Made by a program: the position numbers and the translations under genes. Under the pieces are notes generated by a model that worked only from the letters and a program-made list of their open reading frames with translations, was not told where the DNA came from and made no database searches. Below are positions 9,209 through 16,811 of a DNA stretch of 64,000 nt, one piece after another; positions within the stretch are counted from its first letter, which is position 1, and each line of letters opens with the position of its first letter. This DNA is from Bacteroides stercoris ATCC 43183 (lineage in GTDB: Bacteria > Bacteroidota > Bacteroidia > Bacteroidales > Bacteroidaceae). Where the stretch lies: the NCBI RefSeq assembly GCF_025147325.1, contig NZ_CP102262.1, positions 2,232,001 to 2,296,000 on the forward strand, written 5' to 3'.

Positions 9209-9886
9209 ATGAAAAAGTACATTGCAGAAATGCTGGGAACCATGGTTCTCGTTCTTATGGGCTGCGGCACGGCAGTCAGTCTGTCGTGCACATCGGCCGA
9301 CCCTAATCTGGCGGCCACGGTAATAGGTACGGCGCTTGCTTTCGGATTGTCGGTGGTGGCTATGGCCTATACTATCGGTGGCGTTTCGGGCTGCCACATT
9401 AATCCGGCGATAACGCTCGGTTGCCTGCTTTCCGGCCGTATGAGCGGAAAGGATGCCGGCATGTATATGCTGTTTCAGGTAATAGGAGCTATTTTAGGTT
9501 CTGCCGTTCTTTGGGTGCTGACTTCCAATTCGGGTGTGAGCGGAACAGGCGCTAATGCCTGCCAGGAAGGAGTTTCCGTAACGGGCGCCCTGCTGGCCGA
9601 GATTGTGTTTACATTTGTGTTTGTACTGGTGGTATTGGGCACTACCGATGCCAAGAAGGGCGCCGGTAATTTTGCCGGACTTGCCATAGGTCTCTCTTTG
9701 GTACTTGTACATTTGGCCTGCATCCGTTATACCGGTACTTCGGTTAATCCGGCTCGCAGTATAGGCCCTGCGCTCTTTCAGGGTGGAGAGGCTTTGAGCC
9801 AGTTGTGGATTTTCATTGTAGGCCCGTTTATCGGTGCGGTGCTGAGTGCCGGAGCATGGAAGATAGTTGCCGGCGGAAAGGAATGA
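9209..9886 (+). CDS. aqpZ: Aquaporin (MIP family water channel)
   Basis: 225 residues, the usual size for bacterial aquaporins, with six hydrophobic helices. Both pore half-helices are present: HINPAITLG (residues about 63-71) and SVNPARSIGPALF (about 177-189). Each has the NPA motif, and the second is followed by the selectivity-filter Arg. The TSVNPAR context and lack of a glycerol-type insertion favour a water channel of the AqpZ type over GlpF. It acts in the inner membrane in osmotic water flow. It is monocistronic, with a TATATTTG promoter element upstream and a strong hairpin after it. It lies tail to tail with an MscS channel gene, another osmotic-stress function. Confidence 0.92.
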   Translation: MKKYIAEMLGTMVLVLMGCGTAVSLSCTSADPNLAATVIGTALAFGLSVVAMAYTIGGVSGCHINPAITLGCLLSGRMSGKDAGMYMLFQVIGAILGSAVLWVLTSNSGVSGTGANACQEGVSVTGALLAEIVFTFVFVLVVLGTTDAKKGAGNFAGLAIGLSLVLVHLACIRYTGTSVNPARSIGPALFQGGEALSQLWIFIVGPFIGAVLSAGAWKIVAGGKE

Positions 9887-9936
9887 GCCGGTGCCTGCCC
9901 TGAACCGGGTCGGTGATATTTGAAGAGGATATTTAA

Positions 9937-9996
9937 AGAGGATGTTTCCCGATTGCGACAGAATGCTGTGTTTGGGGAACATCCTCTGTTTTTTTA
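9937..9996. terminator. Terminator between aquaporin and mscS-like genes
   Basis: Arms 9937-9950 and 9974-9987 (AGAGGATGTT and complement, extended) form a strong hairpin followed by a T-run at 9988-9996. It serves the plus-strand aquaporin. The convergent channel gene ends at 9994, so the T-run overlaps its stop. Confidence 0.8.
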
Positions 9997-10842
9997 CTCT
10001 TTCGACTGGTGTACGGTGAGTTGCGGGAACGGGAATCCGATGCCTTCTTCATTAAATGTCTGGTAGACGATTTCGTTGATATCGTACAGTACACTCCAGT
10101 AGTCGGCGCTTTTTACCCATACGCGTACCGTGATATCGACGCTGCTTGCGCTCAGTGAACCTAAGACAATGAGAGGAGCGGGGGTGTCCAATATGCGGCT
10201 GTCTGCATTGATGATGCGTTGCAGCACGGCTCTTACTCGCTTCACATCCTCGCCGTACTCTACGCCGAACACCCATTCGACACGGCGCTTGTCCTGTTTA
10301 CTGTAATTGGTGACGGCATTGCCGCTGAGGCTTCCGTTGGGCACATAAATCATACGGTTGTCGAGGGTGGACAGTATGGTGTGGAAAATCTGTATTTCCT
10401 TTATCGTGCCGCTTACTCCCGGTCCGTCTATGTAGTCGCCTACCTTGAACGGCTTGAAAATCAGTATAATCAGTCCGCCCGCAAAGTTGGAAAGGTTTCC
10501 GGAAAGCGCCATACCTACAGCCACACCTGCGGATGCAAGCAGTGCCGCAAAGCTGGTGGTTTCCACACCGAGCTTGCCGATGATGGCAAAGGCAAGAATC
10601 ATATTCAGCAGAATCTTTATCAGGCTCTTCAGGAAGGTCTGTACGCTGGTTTCAATCTTCCGCTTTTCGAATATTCTGGCTACCAACGCGCTTATCTGCC
10701 TGATGATGAAACGTCCGATTACATAGATTAAAATGGCGATTAATATGTCCTTGCCGGCATCCATTCCAAAATCTATCAGTTTTTCCAATGCCTGTTCGAG
10801 TTTCCCACCGGCGGCGGGAGTGTTCAATAAAAGTAAATTCAT
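9994..10842 (-). CDS. mscS: Small-conductance mechanosensitive channel (MscS family)
   Basis: 282 residues, the normal length for the short MscS class. Two hydrophobic N-terminal helices (about residues 30-50 and 70-90) precede the pore-lining TM3 with the Gly/Ala-rich SAGVAVGMALSGNLSNFAGG (about 104-123). The beta domain follows with FKPFKVGDYIDGPGVSGTIKEI. The C-terminal alpha/beta domain contains IYVPNGSLSGNAVTNYS. It opens under membrane tension to release solutes during hypo-osmotic shock. The gene is convergent with the aquaporin. Start ATG at 10842. Confidence 0.92.
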   Translation of the reverse strand: MNLLLLNTPAAGGKLEQALEKLIDFGMDAGKDILIAILIYVIGRFIIRQISALVARIFEKRKIETSVQTFLKSLIKILLNMILAFAIIGKLGVETTSFAALLASAGVAVGMALSGNLSNFAGGLIILIFKPFKVGDYIDGPGVSGTIKEIQIFHTILSTLDNRMIYVPNGSLSGNAVTNYSKQDKRRVEWVFGVEYGEDVKRVRAVLQRIINADSRILDTPAPLIVLGSLSASSVDITVRVWVKSADYWSVLYDINEIVYQTFNEEGIGFPFPQLTVHQSKE

Positions 10843-10951
10843 TTCTTTTTCGCAATAAATAAAATAATATTATAAAATAGGTGTATATTCAGCATGCAAA
10901 GATAATCAAAATCCGGGCGGTTGTGGCGTATGAAATATATAATGCGTATTA

Positions 10952-10982
10952 TTTCCTAAATAGAATTAAAACATTAATTTTG
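10952..10982 (+). promoter_or_regulatory. Promoter of the small outer-membrane protein gene
   Basis: The -7 box TAATTTTG (10975-10982) fits TAnnTTTG. TTTC at 10952-10955 lies 19 bp upstream in the place of the -33 TTTG box. The start codon is at 11029. Confidence 0.55.
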
Positions 10983-11028
10983 CCAAATATTACACTCTAA
11001 CTTAAATAAATTAATAAAAAATGAACGT

Positions 11029-11550
11029 ATGAAAAAAGTATTAACTTTATTCGGATTGCTTTTTGTGCTGTTGGGTAGTGCCCATGCACAGAAAGGAAAA
11101 CAGGCGATAGGTTTTGGCCTGAGTTACGGAACGGAAATCGAAAGTATCGGGTTGGGTATCAAGTATCAGTACAATATTACCAATCCTATCCGTATAGAGC
11201 CGTCTTTCAACTATTTCTTCGAGAATGACAATGTAAGCATGCTGGATTTGAACGTGAATTTTCACTATCTGTTTCCAGTGGCCAAGAGCGTTAAGCTTTA
11301 TCCGTTGTTCGGTTTGACATTGTCCAACTGGATGTTCGACATGCACGACTTTGATATTGATATGGACGAAGGCCATGTGCATATCGACGATAACGGCAAT
11401 CATAACGAATGCCGGTTCGGTGTAAATCTGGGAGCGGGAGCGGAATTTGCACTGCCTCGTAACTGGGCGATGAATTTTGAGTTCAGATACCAGCTGGTAA
11501 GCGATTTCGACCAGGGGGTTATCAATATAGGAGCTGCATACAGATTCTAA
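11029..11550 (+). CDS. Outer-membrane beta-barrel protein (porin-like, small)
   Basis: 173 residues. A clear signal peptide (MKKVLTLFGLLFVLLGSAHA, cut before QKG) is followed by alternating hydrophobic/polar strands and a C-terminal strand ending in IGAAYRF, a terminal aromatic typical of outer-membrane barrels. About eight strands fit the length. An acidic/His-rich stretch around residues 103-124 (HDFDIDMDEGHVHIDDNGN) is probably an extracellular loop and could bind metal, though that is speculation. Single gene with its own promoter; a palindromic repeat follows it. Function beyond membrane location is unknown. Confidence 0.8.
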   Translation: MKKVLTLFGLLFVLLGSAHAQKGKQAIGFGLSYGTEIESIGLGIKYQYNITNPIRIEPSFNYFFENDNVSMLDLNVNFHYLFPVAKSVKLYPLFGLTLSNWMFDMHDFDIDMDEGHVHIDDNGNHNECRFGVNLGAGAEFALPRNWAMNFEFRYQLVSDFDQGVINIGAAYRF

Positions 11551-11564
11551 GGGAGCAGCGTATA

Positions 11565-11661
11565 TTTTCAGGCACGGAAAACACGGATTACACGGAATTC
11601 ACGGAAGAAGAATAAAGAAAATCCGTGTTTTCCGTGTAATTTGTATTTCCGTGCCTGAAAA
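11565..11661. repeat. Palindromic intergenic repeat, copy 2
   Basis: Outer arms 11565-11580 and 11646-11661 (TTTTCAGGCACGGAAA and complement, 16 bp perfect) enclose a second inverted pair, AAAACACGGAT at 11578-11588 and ATCCGTGTTTT at 11621-11631. The loop repeats CACGGA several times and shares GAATAAAGAAAATCCG with the copy at 5830-5907. It lies between two convergent genes and probably terminates both. Confidence 0.8.
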
Positions 11662-11730
11662 AAATCAAGTGCATTTTGCACGACCTCTTATAATGTTAAA
11701 GAGAGAGTCTAATGCCGGGCTCGGGTTTGC

Positions 11731-13314
11731 TTAGGAGCGTGCCCTGATTTTATCCGCGAACTTTTTCCAGCCTTCGGCCGTTTTGTAGGCTTCGACGGCT
11801 TGTGCGGGTACGGAAATGCTTGTTATGGTTTCCGGAAATCCGTACCATTCGCCCTCGGAGGTGGCAGGCGGTGTGAGGGCTTCTACAATGACCTCTTTTA
11901 TGCCTGTGTTGTCGAAAGCGGAAAAGTCGATGCGGGTGACACGGGCGGGAATGGTCAGTGTATGTACCTTTTGGTTGCCGGTTATCAGGCCTTGCCCCAG
12001 GATGCTTATGCTTTGAGGAATTTCAAAGCGGGCAAGGTTGGGGCAGCCTACAAGGCAGTGCTCTTTGATTACGGCATCCGGATGGTTGCTTGAGGCAGGA
12101 CCGTATGCGGATACTTCCGTCAGGTTGGGGCATAGGTAGAAGGCACGTGCTTCTATGGTGGAGATGCTGTTGGGAAGTTGTACAGTGGTGATGCCGCTTC
12201 CCCGGAATGCTTCCATACCGATATGTGTGACGCTTTGGGGGATTACTGCGGATTTCAGATGTTCCGTCATCATGAATGCTTGTGTTCCGATGGCTGTGAG
12301 TGCAGACGGCAGTAATACTTCTTCTACTCCGGAGCATGCGAAAGCGCTTTCGGGAATCCGGGTGATTTGGGTGTGCGAGAGGTCGACCCGTTTCAGCCGG
12401 TCGCAGTAGTAGAACAAATCCGGCGCAAGCTGCTGCAAGGTGGACGGGAATACGATTTCCTGTATGCCGGAGTTGAAGAAGGCCATTTCGCCGATAGAGG
12501 TCAGTCCCTCGTTCATCACGACTCTGGTGATTTGCCTGTTCTGCATAAAGGCTTCCGGTGCAATGGCTGTTACGTGTGGGGGAAGGATGGTTTCGCTGTA
12601 TCCTTTATATATTTCTGTCAGTACGCCTTCCTGTACGCGGATGGGAGCAATGCTGACGGTGAAGGTTACCTGACGGTCTTCTATGCCGATGGTCAGTACC
12701 AGCCGGTCTGCCGGAGCATCGGAAGAAAAGCCGCTGACTTGTTCCGGAGTTACAGTGACGGGATATTCTTTGCCATTACTATATACGCCGGTCAGCAGGA
12801 GGCCGTCCAAATCGAGTGGTTCTCCCAAAGTATATGCTATTTTATGAGGCGGCTGTGCAATGGACAGCCCGATGAGTGTTCCTTTGTCTTCCGGCTGCTC
12901 TTCTCCGGGGGCGAGGGCGGAAGTCAGGCGGATTTCAAGCTGTATGTCTTTTCCGGCATCTATCGTTTTCCCAACGGACCATATACGGTAGTTGTCCGGA
13001 CCGCCGCCTTCCTGTACGACAAATGTCAGGAAGCGCTGCGATTGTCCGGAGAACCATACTTCGCCGGGCAGCGTGAACAGGGCGATACCCTGCGCATTGG
13101 CGGTTGCGCCGGCAGTGGGAGGCGTGAGGTTATCTTGCTCGAATGCCTTGTAGTCTTTTTCGTCATACATCTTTACGGGAATGCCGGGCATCGCTTTTCC
13201 GTTTTCGTCATAAACGGTTACGCTTACACGGCTTTCTTTTCCTGTGTGCTGTTCCTTTTCGCATGCTATCGTCAGGAAGACCGCACATACTAAAAAAATA
13301 ATCTTATTCTTCAT
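11731..13314 (-). CDS. BspA-like leucine-rich-repeat lipoprotein
   Basis: 527 residues from the ATG at 13314. The signal sequence ends in a lipobox (VFLTIAC, Cys about residue 18), so the protein is probably lipid-anchored and surface-exposed. After an Ig-like or carboxypeptidase-regulatory-like region (VSVTVYDENGKAMPGIPVKMYD) and a bacterial Ig-like stretch comes a row of LRR_5/BspA repeats of the form AF..C..L..V.LP.SLT.IG. Examples are AFMQNRQITRVVMNEGLTSIG and AFRGSGITTVQLPNSISTIE. BspA-type proteins bind host or bacterial surface proteins. An in-frame ATG exists at 13350, but the lipobox spacing supports 13314. Confidence 0.85.
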   Translation of the reverse strand: MKNKIIFLVCAVFLTIACEKEQHTGKESRVSVTVYDENGKAMPGIPVKMYDEKDYKAFEQDNLTPPTAGATANAQGIALFTLPGEVWFSGQSQRFLTFVVQEGGGPDNYRIWSVGKTIDAGKDIQLEIRLTSALAPGEEQPEDKGTLIGLSIAQPPHKIAYTLGEPLDLDGLLLTGVYSNGKEYPVTVTPEQVSGFSSDAPADRLVLTIGIEDRQVTFTVSIAPIRVQEGVLTEIYKGYSETILPPHVTAIAPEAFMQNRQITRVVMNEGLTSIGEMAFFNSGIQEIVFPSTLQQLAPDLFYYCDRLKRVDLSHTQITRIPESAFACSGVEEVLLPSALTAIGTQAFMMTEHLKSAVIPQSVTHIGMEAFRGSGITTVQLPNSISTIEARAFYLCPNLTEVSAYGPASSNHPDAVIKEHCLVGCPNLARFEIPQSISILGQGLITGNQKVHTLTIPARVTRIDFSAFDNTGIKEVIVEALTPPATSEGEWYGFPETITSISVPAQAVEAYKTAEGWKKFADKIRARS

Positions 13315-13479
13315 ATTCTTACACATTTTTAATCGTTGTTCCGGTTGCAAAGATAGTGAATACGGCTCTTCCGGGAGTTACGATTTGAATGTGTAAATCT
13401 AACAGGTACGTTTTTATGCTACTGTTTTACAGTATATTATGAAATGAGGCTTTGCTTTTTTCTAACACGGCTCTGACAT

Positions 13480-14910
13480 CTATCCGAAAAGGGATAAGAA
13501 CAGGTCGGTATGGGGCGTTCCGGCTGCTTTGATGCGCGACTTCAACCGGGATTTTCGGGCATATATGTTTGCCACGCTCTCTTTCGTGAACAAGCTGATT
13601 ACCTGCGGGGAGAATCCGGTGAAGATGTAGCAGAGCAGGCGGATGTCATTTTCTTTCATTGCCGGAAAGTCCTGCCGGAGTTTCTGCATGACGTTGTCAT
13701 GGCAGGTATCTGCCATTTGTTCGAGTTCCCGGAGCATTTCACTGTTTTCCGAGAAGTCGGTGATTATCCGTTTTACTTCCTGAAACATGGCTGCCTGTTG
13801 CGATGATGTATTCTCGCGTTCGTAATAAGTTTTTCCGAGTTTGTCGAGGATGTCGAAACGGGAAGCAACCAGGCTTTTCAGCCGTTTTTCCGTGTTCTGC
13901 CGTCCTTCCAGTTGCCGGGTGAGCGCCCGGTATTCGGCACGGGCCTCTTCTGCCAGCAGTAGGTAGCGGTCGTTGCGTTCGCGCTGGATGCGCAGGCGCT
14001 GGCGGATGATATAAACGGCTATTCCGGCGAGGATGAATATGCCGCAGGTAACGGTGGTTTCCCAGAAGATGCGGTTCTTCATTCGGTATTCGGCAAAGGC
14101 GGATTGTTCCTGGAAATACTCTTTCTCCGTTATACCGGCGGAGACCTGCATGGTGGAGCGGGTGAGGGAGTCCGTGAGGTAGATATAGCGGTGTATATGG
14201 TCGGTCGCTTTCCGGAAGTTTCCGGAGAGGGCCTCTATCCGGTAGGCTGTGTATTGCAGTTCGGCCAGGTCGAGCACGTCATTGTCTTGCGCCTCTGCCA
14301 GTTGCAGGTAGTGGCGCGCGCTGTCCGTACGGTGTTTGAGAAGCTGGACGTCTATCATGGTGTGGGGGCCGTAGCGGGATGCCTTGCGTGCCGACTGTTC
14401 GATGCGTAACAGCAGGTCCTGGGGGATTTGTTTTCTGCCCGATTTTACATAAAGGGAGGCAAGGTTGCTGAGGGCTGCTCCGGCAAGACGTTCGTCTGTC
14501 TGTTCGTCGGCCAGGTCGAGGGCAGCCGAATACAGCCTGATGGCACGTTCCAAATCTTTCTGGCGGTAGGATGAGGCTGCCATATCAAGCGTGGCTTCCG
14601 TTTCCTTACGAAGACTGTCGGATACTTGAAAATTTTCTCTGGCCTGCTTGAAGTAGTGGTAGGCGCGGACGTAATTCATCTGTCCGTAGTATATACTGCC
14701 GATGCGTTCGTAGAGAAGCCCTTTATTGTAAGGGTCTTGCCGGCTTTGCAGCTGCTCTTCGATTTGCAGGAAGATGCGCAAAGCTCCGGATTTATCGCCG
14801 GCATCGGTCAGCAGGCTGTCCGCGAACTCAAGGCTGGGGAGCGGTTTACGTTCATGGCATCCCGCCAGCGACAGGAGCATACATATAATAGGTATGATAA
14901 GGCGTTTCAT
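13480..14910 (-). CDS. Membrane-anchored TPR protein with C-terminal regulator-like region
   Basis: 476 residues from the ATG at 14910 (MKRLIIPIICMLLSLAGC). The N-terminus looks like a lipoprotein or periplasmic signal. Residues about 30-270 form TPR helices (for example GLLYERIGSIYYGQMNYVRAYHYFKQA). One membrane helix (FWETTVTCGIFILAGIAVYI) is followed by a coiled region. The C-terminal cytoplasmic segment has MKENDIRLLCYIFTGFSPQVIS and SVANIYARKSRLKSRIK, resembling the helix-turn-helix end of Bacteroides TPR regulators. Such one-protein sensors join a periplasmic TPR domain to a cytoplasmic DNA-binding-like domain. It is divergent from the transporter at 15056, which it might control; that is inference. 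Confidence 0.75.
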   Translation of the reverse strand: MKRLIIPIICMLLSLAGCHERKPLPSLEFADSLLTDAGDKSGALRIFLQIEEQLQSRQDPYNKGLLYERIGSIYYGQMNYVRAYHYFKQARENFQVSDSLRKETEATLDMAASSYRQKDLERAIRLYSAALDLADEQTDERLAGAALSNLASLYVKSGRKQIPQDLLLRIEQSARKASRYGPHTMIDVQLLKHRTDSARHYLQLAEAQDNDVLDLAELQYTAYRIEALSGNFRKATDHIHRYIYLTDSLTRSTMQVSAGITEKEYFQEQSAFAEYRMKNRIFWETTVTCGIFILAGIAVYIIRQRLRIQRERNDRYLLLAEEARAEYRALTRQLEGRQNTEKRLKSLVASRFDILDKLGKTYYERENTSSQQAAMFQEVKRIITDFSENSEMLRELEQMADTCHDNVMQKLRQDFPAMKENDIRLLCYIFTGFSPQVISLFTKESVANIYARKSRLKSRIKAAGTPHTDLFLSLFG

Positions 14911-14992
14911 GCCGTGAATGTAGTGATAAAAGATGTTTTGCACAAGTGAAAGGCGGGAAATGAGGAGCTTTGCGTGAATTTCCTGCATTTCT

Positions 14993-15024
14993 TTTTTTAG
15001 GCTTCGCGGAACTTCCTATCTTTG
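14993..15024 (+). promoter_or_regulatory. Promoter upstream of the AspT/YidE-type transporter
   Basis: TATCTTTG at 15017-15024 is an exact -7 box, 31 bp before the start codon. A T-rich segment about 19 bp upstream stands in for the -33 box. Confidence 0.6.
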
Positions 15025-15055
15025 CACTTCTAAATGTAGATAAAACCGTAACACT

Positions 15056-16720
15056 TTGGAATGGCTATATAGTTTGTTTGTCGAACACTCCGCTTTGCAG
15101 GCGGTGGTGGTGCTCTCGCTGATTTCCGCTATCGGATTAGGGTTGGGGAAAATACATATTTGCGGTATTTCCCTCGGCGTGACGTTTGTTTTCTTTGCCG
15201 GTATTCTTGCCGGACATTTCGGACTGTCCATCGACCCGCAGATGCTGAACTATGCGGAAAGTTTCGGACTGATAATTTTTGTGTATGCACTGGGACTGCA
15301 GGTGGGGCCGGGCTTTTTCAGCTCTTTCCGCAAGGGCGGGGTACAGTTGAATATGCTGGCGCTGGGAGTAGTGCTCCTCGGTACGCTGATGACCGTATTG
15401 GGCAGTTATACCCTGAATATTTCGTTGCCGGACATGGTGGGCATCCTCTGCGGCGCTACCACCAATACGCCGGCGCTGGGTGCGGCACAGCAGACATTGA
15501 AGCAAATGGGGCTGGAAGCCAGTACGCCGGCTTTGGGATGTGCCGTGGCATATCCGCTGGGGGTAGTGGGCGTTATTTTTGCCGTGCTGATAATACGCAA
15601 GGCGTTGGCGCGTAAGGAAGATCTGGAGTTGAAAGAGAAGGACGATGCGAACAAAACTTACATTGCGGCGTTTCAAGTACACAATCCGGCCATCTTCGAT
15701 AAAAGCATCAAGGAGATAGGCGGCTTGAATTATCCGAAGTTCGTAATCTCCCGTCTGTGGCGGGACGGCAATGTAAGCATCCCCACTTCCGAGAAGATAA
15801 TCAGGGAAGGAGACCGCTTGCTGGTGGTGACTTCGGAGAAGTATGCTCCGGCACTGACCGTACTGTTCGGTGAACAGGAACATACCGACTGGAACAAAGA
15901 GGATATAGACTGGAATGCCATAGACAGCCAGCTCATCTCGCAGCGTATCGTGGTGACACGTCCCGAACTGAACGGAAAGAAACTGGGGGCGCTGCACCTG
16001 CGCAATCATTACGGCATCAACATCAGCCGTGTGTACCGTAGCGGCGTGCAGTTGCTTGCCACCGCGGAACTGACCTTGCAGTTGGGCGACCGTCTGACAG
16101 TGGTAGGTGAGGCTGCCGCCATCCAGAATGTGGAAAAAGTATTGGGAAATGCCATCAAGAGCCTGAAAGAACCGAATCTGGTAGCGGTGTTTATCGGTAT
16201 CATCCTGGGTCTGGCTTTGGGTGCGATTCCCATTTCCCTGCCGGGCATCAGTGCTCCGGTGAAGCTGGGACTTGCCGGCGGACCGATTATCGTAGGTATC
16301 CTGATTGGTACGTTCGGGCCGAGAATGCACATGATAACCTACACCACACGAAGCGCCAACCTGATGCTCCGTGCATTGGGACTGTCGCTCTACCTGGCTT
16401 GTCTGGGACTGGATGCCGGAGCGCATTTCTTTGATACGGTGTTCCGTCCGGAAGGTCTGCTGTGGATTGCTGCAGGGTTCGTGCTGACCGTTGTTCCGGT
16501 GCTGATAGTGGGAGTGGTTGCCTTTAAATGGATGAAGGTGGACTTCGGCTCCATGGCAGGTATGCTGTGCGGAAGCATGGCCAACCCGATGGCGCTGAAT
16601 TATGCCAACGACACCATTCCGGGCGATAATCCGTCGGTGGCTTATGCAACGGTGTATCCGATGTGTATGTTCCTGCGGGTAATCATAGCGCAGGTGCTGC
16701 TGATGTTCCTGTTGAATTGA
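15056..16720 (+). CDS. Putative transporter of the AspT/YidE duplication family with TrkA-C domains
   Basis: 554 residues. Two homologous membrane halves (about 1-180 and 375-554), each of five to six helices, flank two RCK_C/TrkA-C-like cytoplasmic domains around residues 200-285 and 295-370. Each half carries a G-rich motif (LCGATTNTPALGAAQ near residue 140, LCGSMANPMALNYAN near 512) typical of the aspartate:alanine exchanger (AspT)/YidE-YbjL superfamily. The substrate is not determined; E. coli YidE and YbjL are also unassigned. The start is TTG at 15056. The nearby ATG at 15061 is out of frame and meets a stop after three codons. It is divergent from a TPR sensor gene. Confidence 0.85.
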   Translation: MEWLYSLFVEHSALQAVVVLSLISAIGLGLGKIHICGISLGVTFVFFAGILAGHFGLSIDPQMLNYAESFGLIIFVYALGLQVGPGFFSSFRKGGVQLNMLALGVVLLGTLMTVLGSYTLNISLPDMVGILCGATTNTPALGAAQQTLKQMGLEASTPALGCAVAYPLGVVGVIFAVLIIRKALARKEDLELKEKDDANKTYIAAFQVHNPAIFDKSIKEIGGLNYPKFVISRLWRDGNVSIPTSEKIIREGDRLLVVTSEKYAPALTVLFGEQEHTDWNKEDIDWNAIDSQLISQRIVVTRPELNGKKLGALHLRNHYGINISRVYRSGVQLLATAELTLQLGDRLTVVGEAAAIQNVEKVLGNAIKSLKEPNLVAVFIGIILGLALGAIPISLPGISAPVKLGLAGGPIIVGILIGTFGPRMHMITYTTRSANLMLRALGLSLYLACLGLDAGAHFFDTVFRPEGLLWIAAGFVLTVVPVLIVGVVAFKWMKVDFGSMAGMLCGSMANPMALNYANDTIPGDNPSVAYATVYPMCMFLRVIIAQVLLMFLLN

Positions 16721-16811
16721 GAGCTGAGAATTGAAAATTGAGAAATGACAGAGAGGGCTTAATTGCTGATAATTGAATATATATCATAAATCTAAAATCA
16801 TAAATCGTATC

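Noticed and set aside
15137..16426. 429-codon open frame antisense to the AspT/YidE-type transporter
   Set aside because: The plus-strand gene has clear membrane and TrkA-C features; the antisense product is low-complexity and unlike any family.
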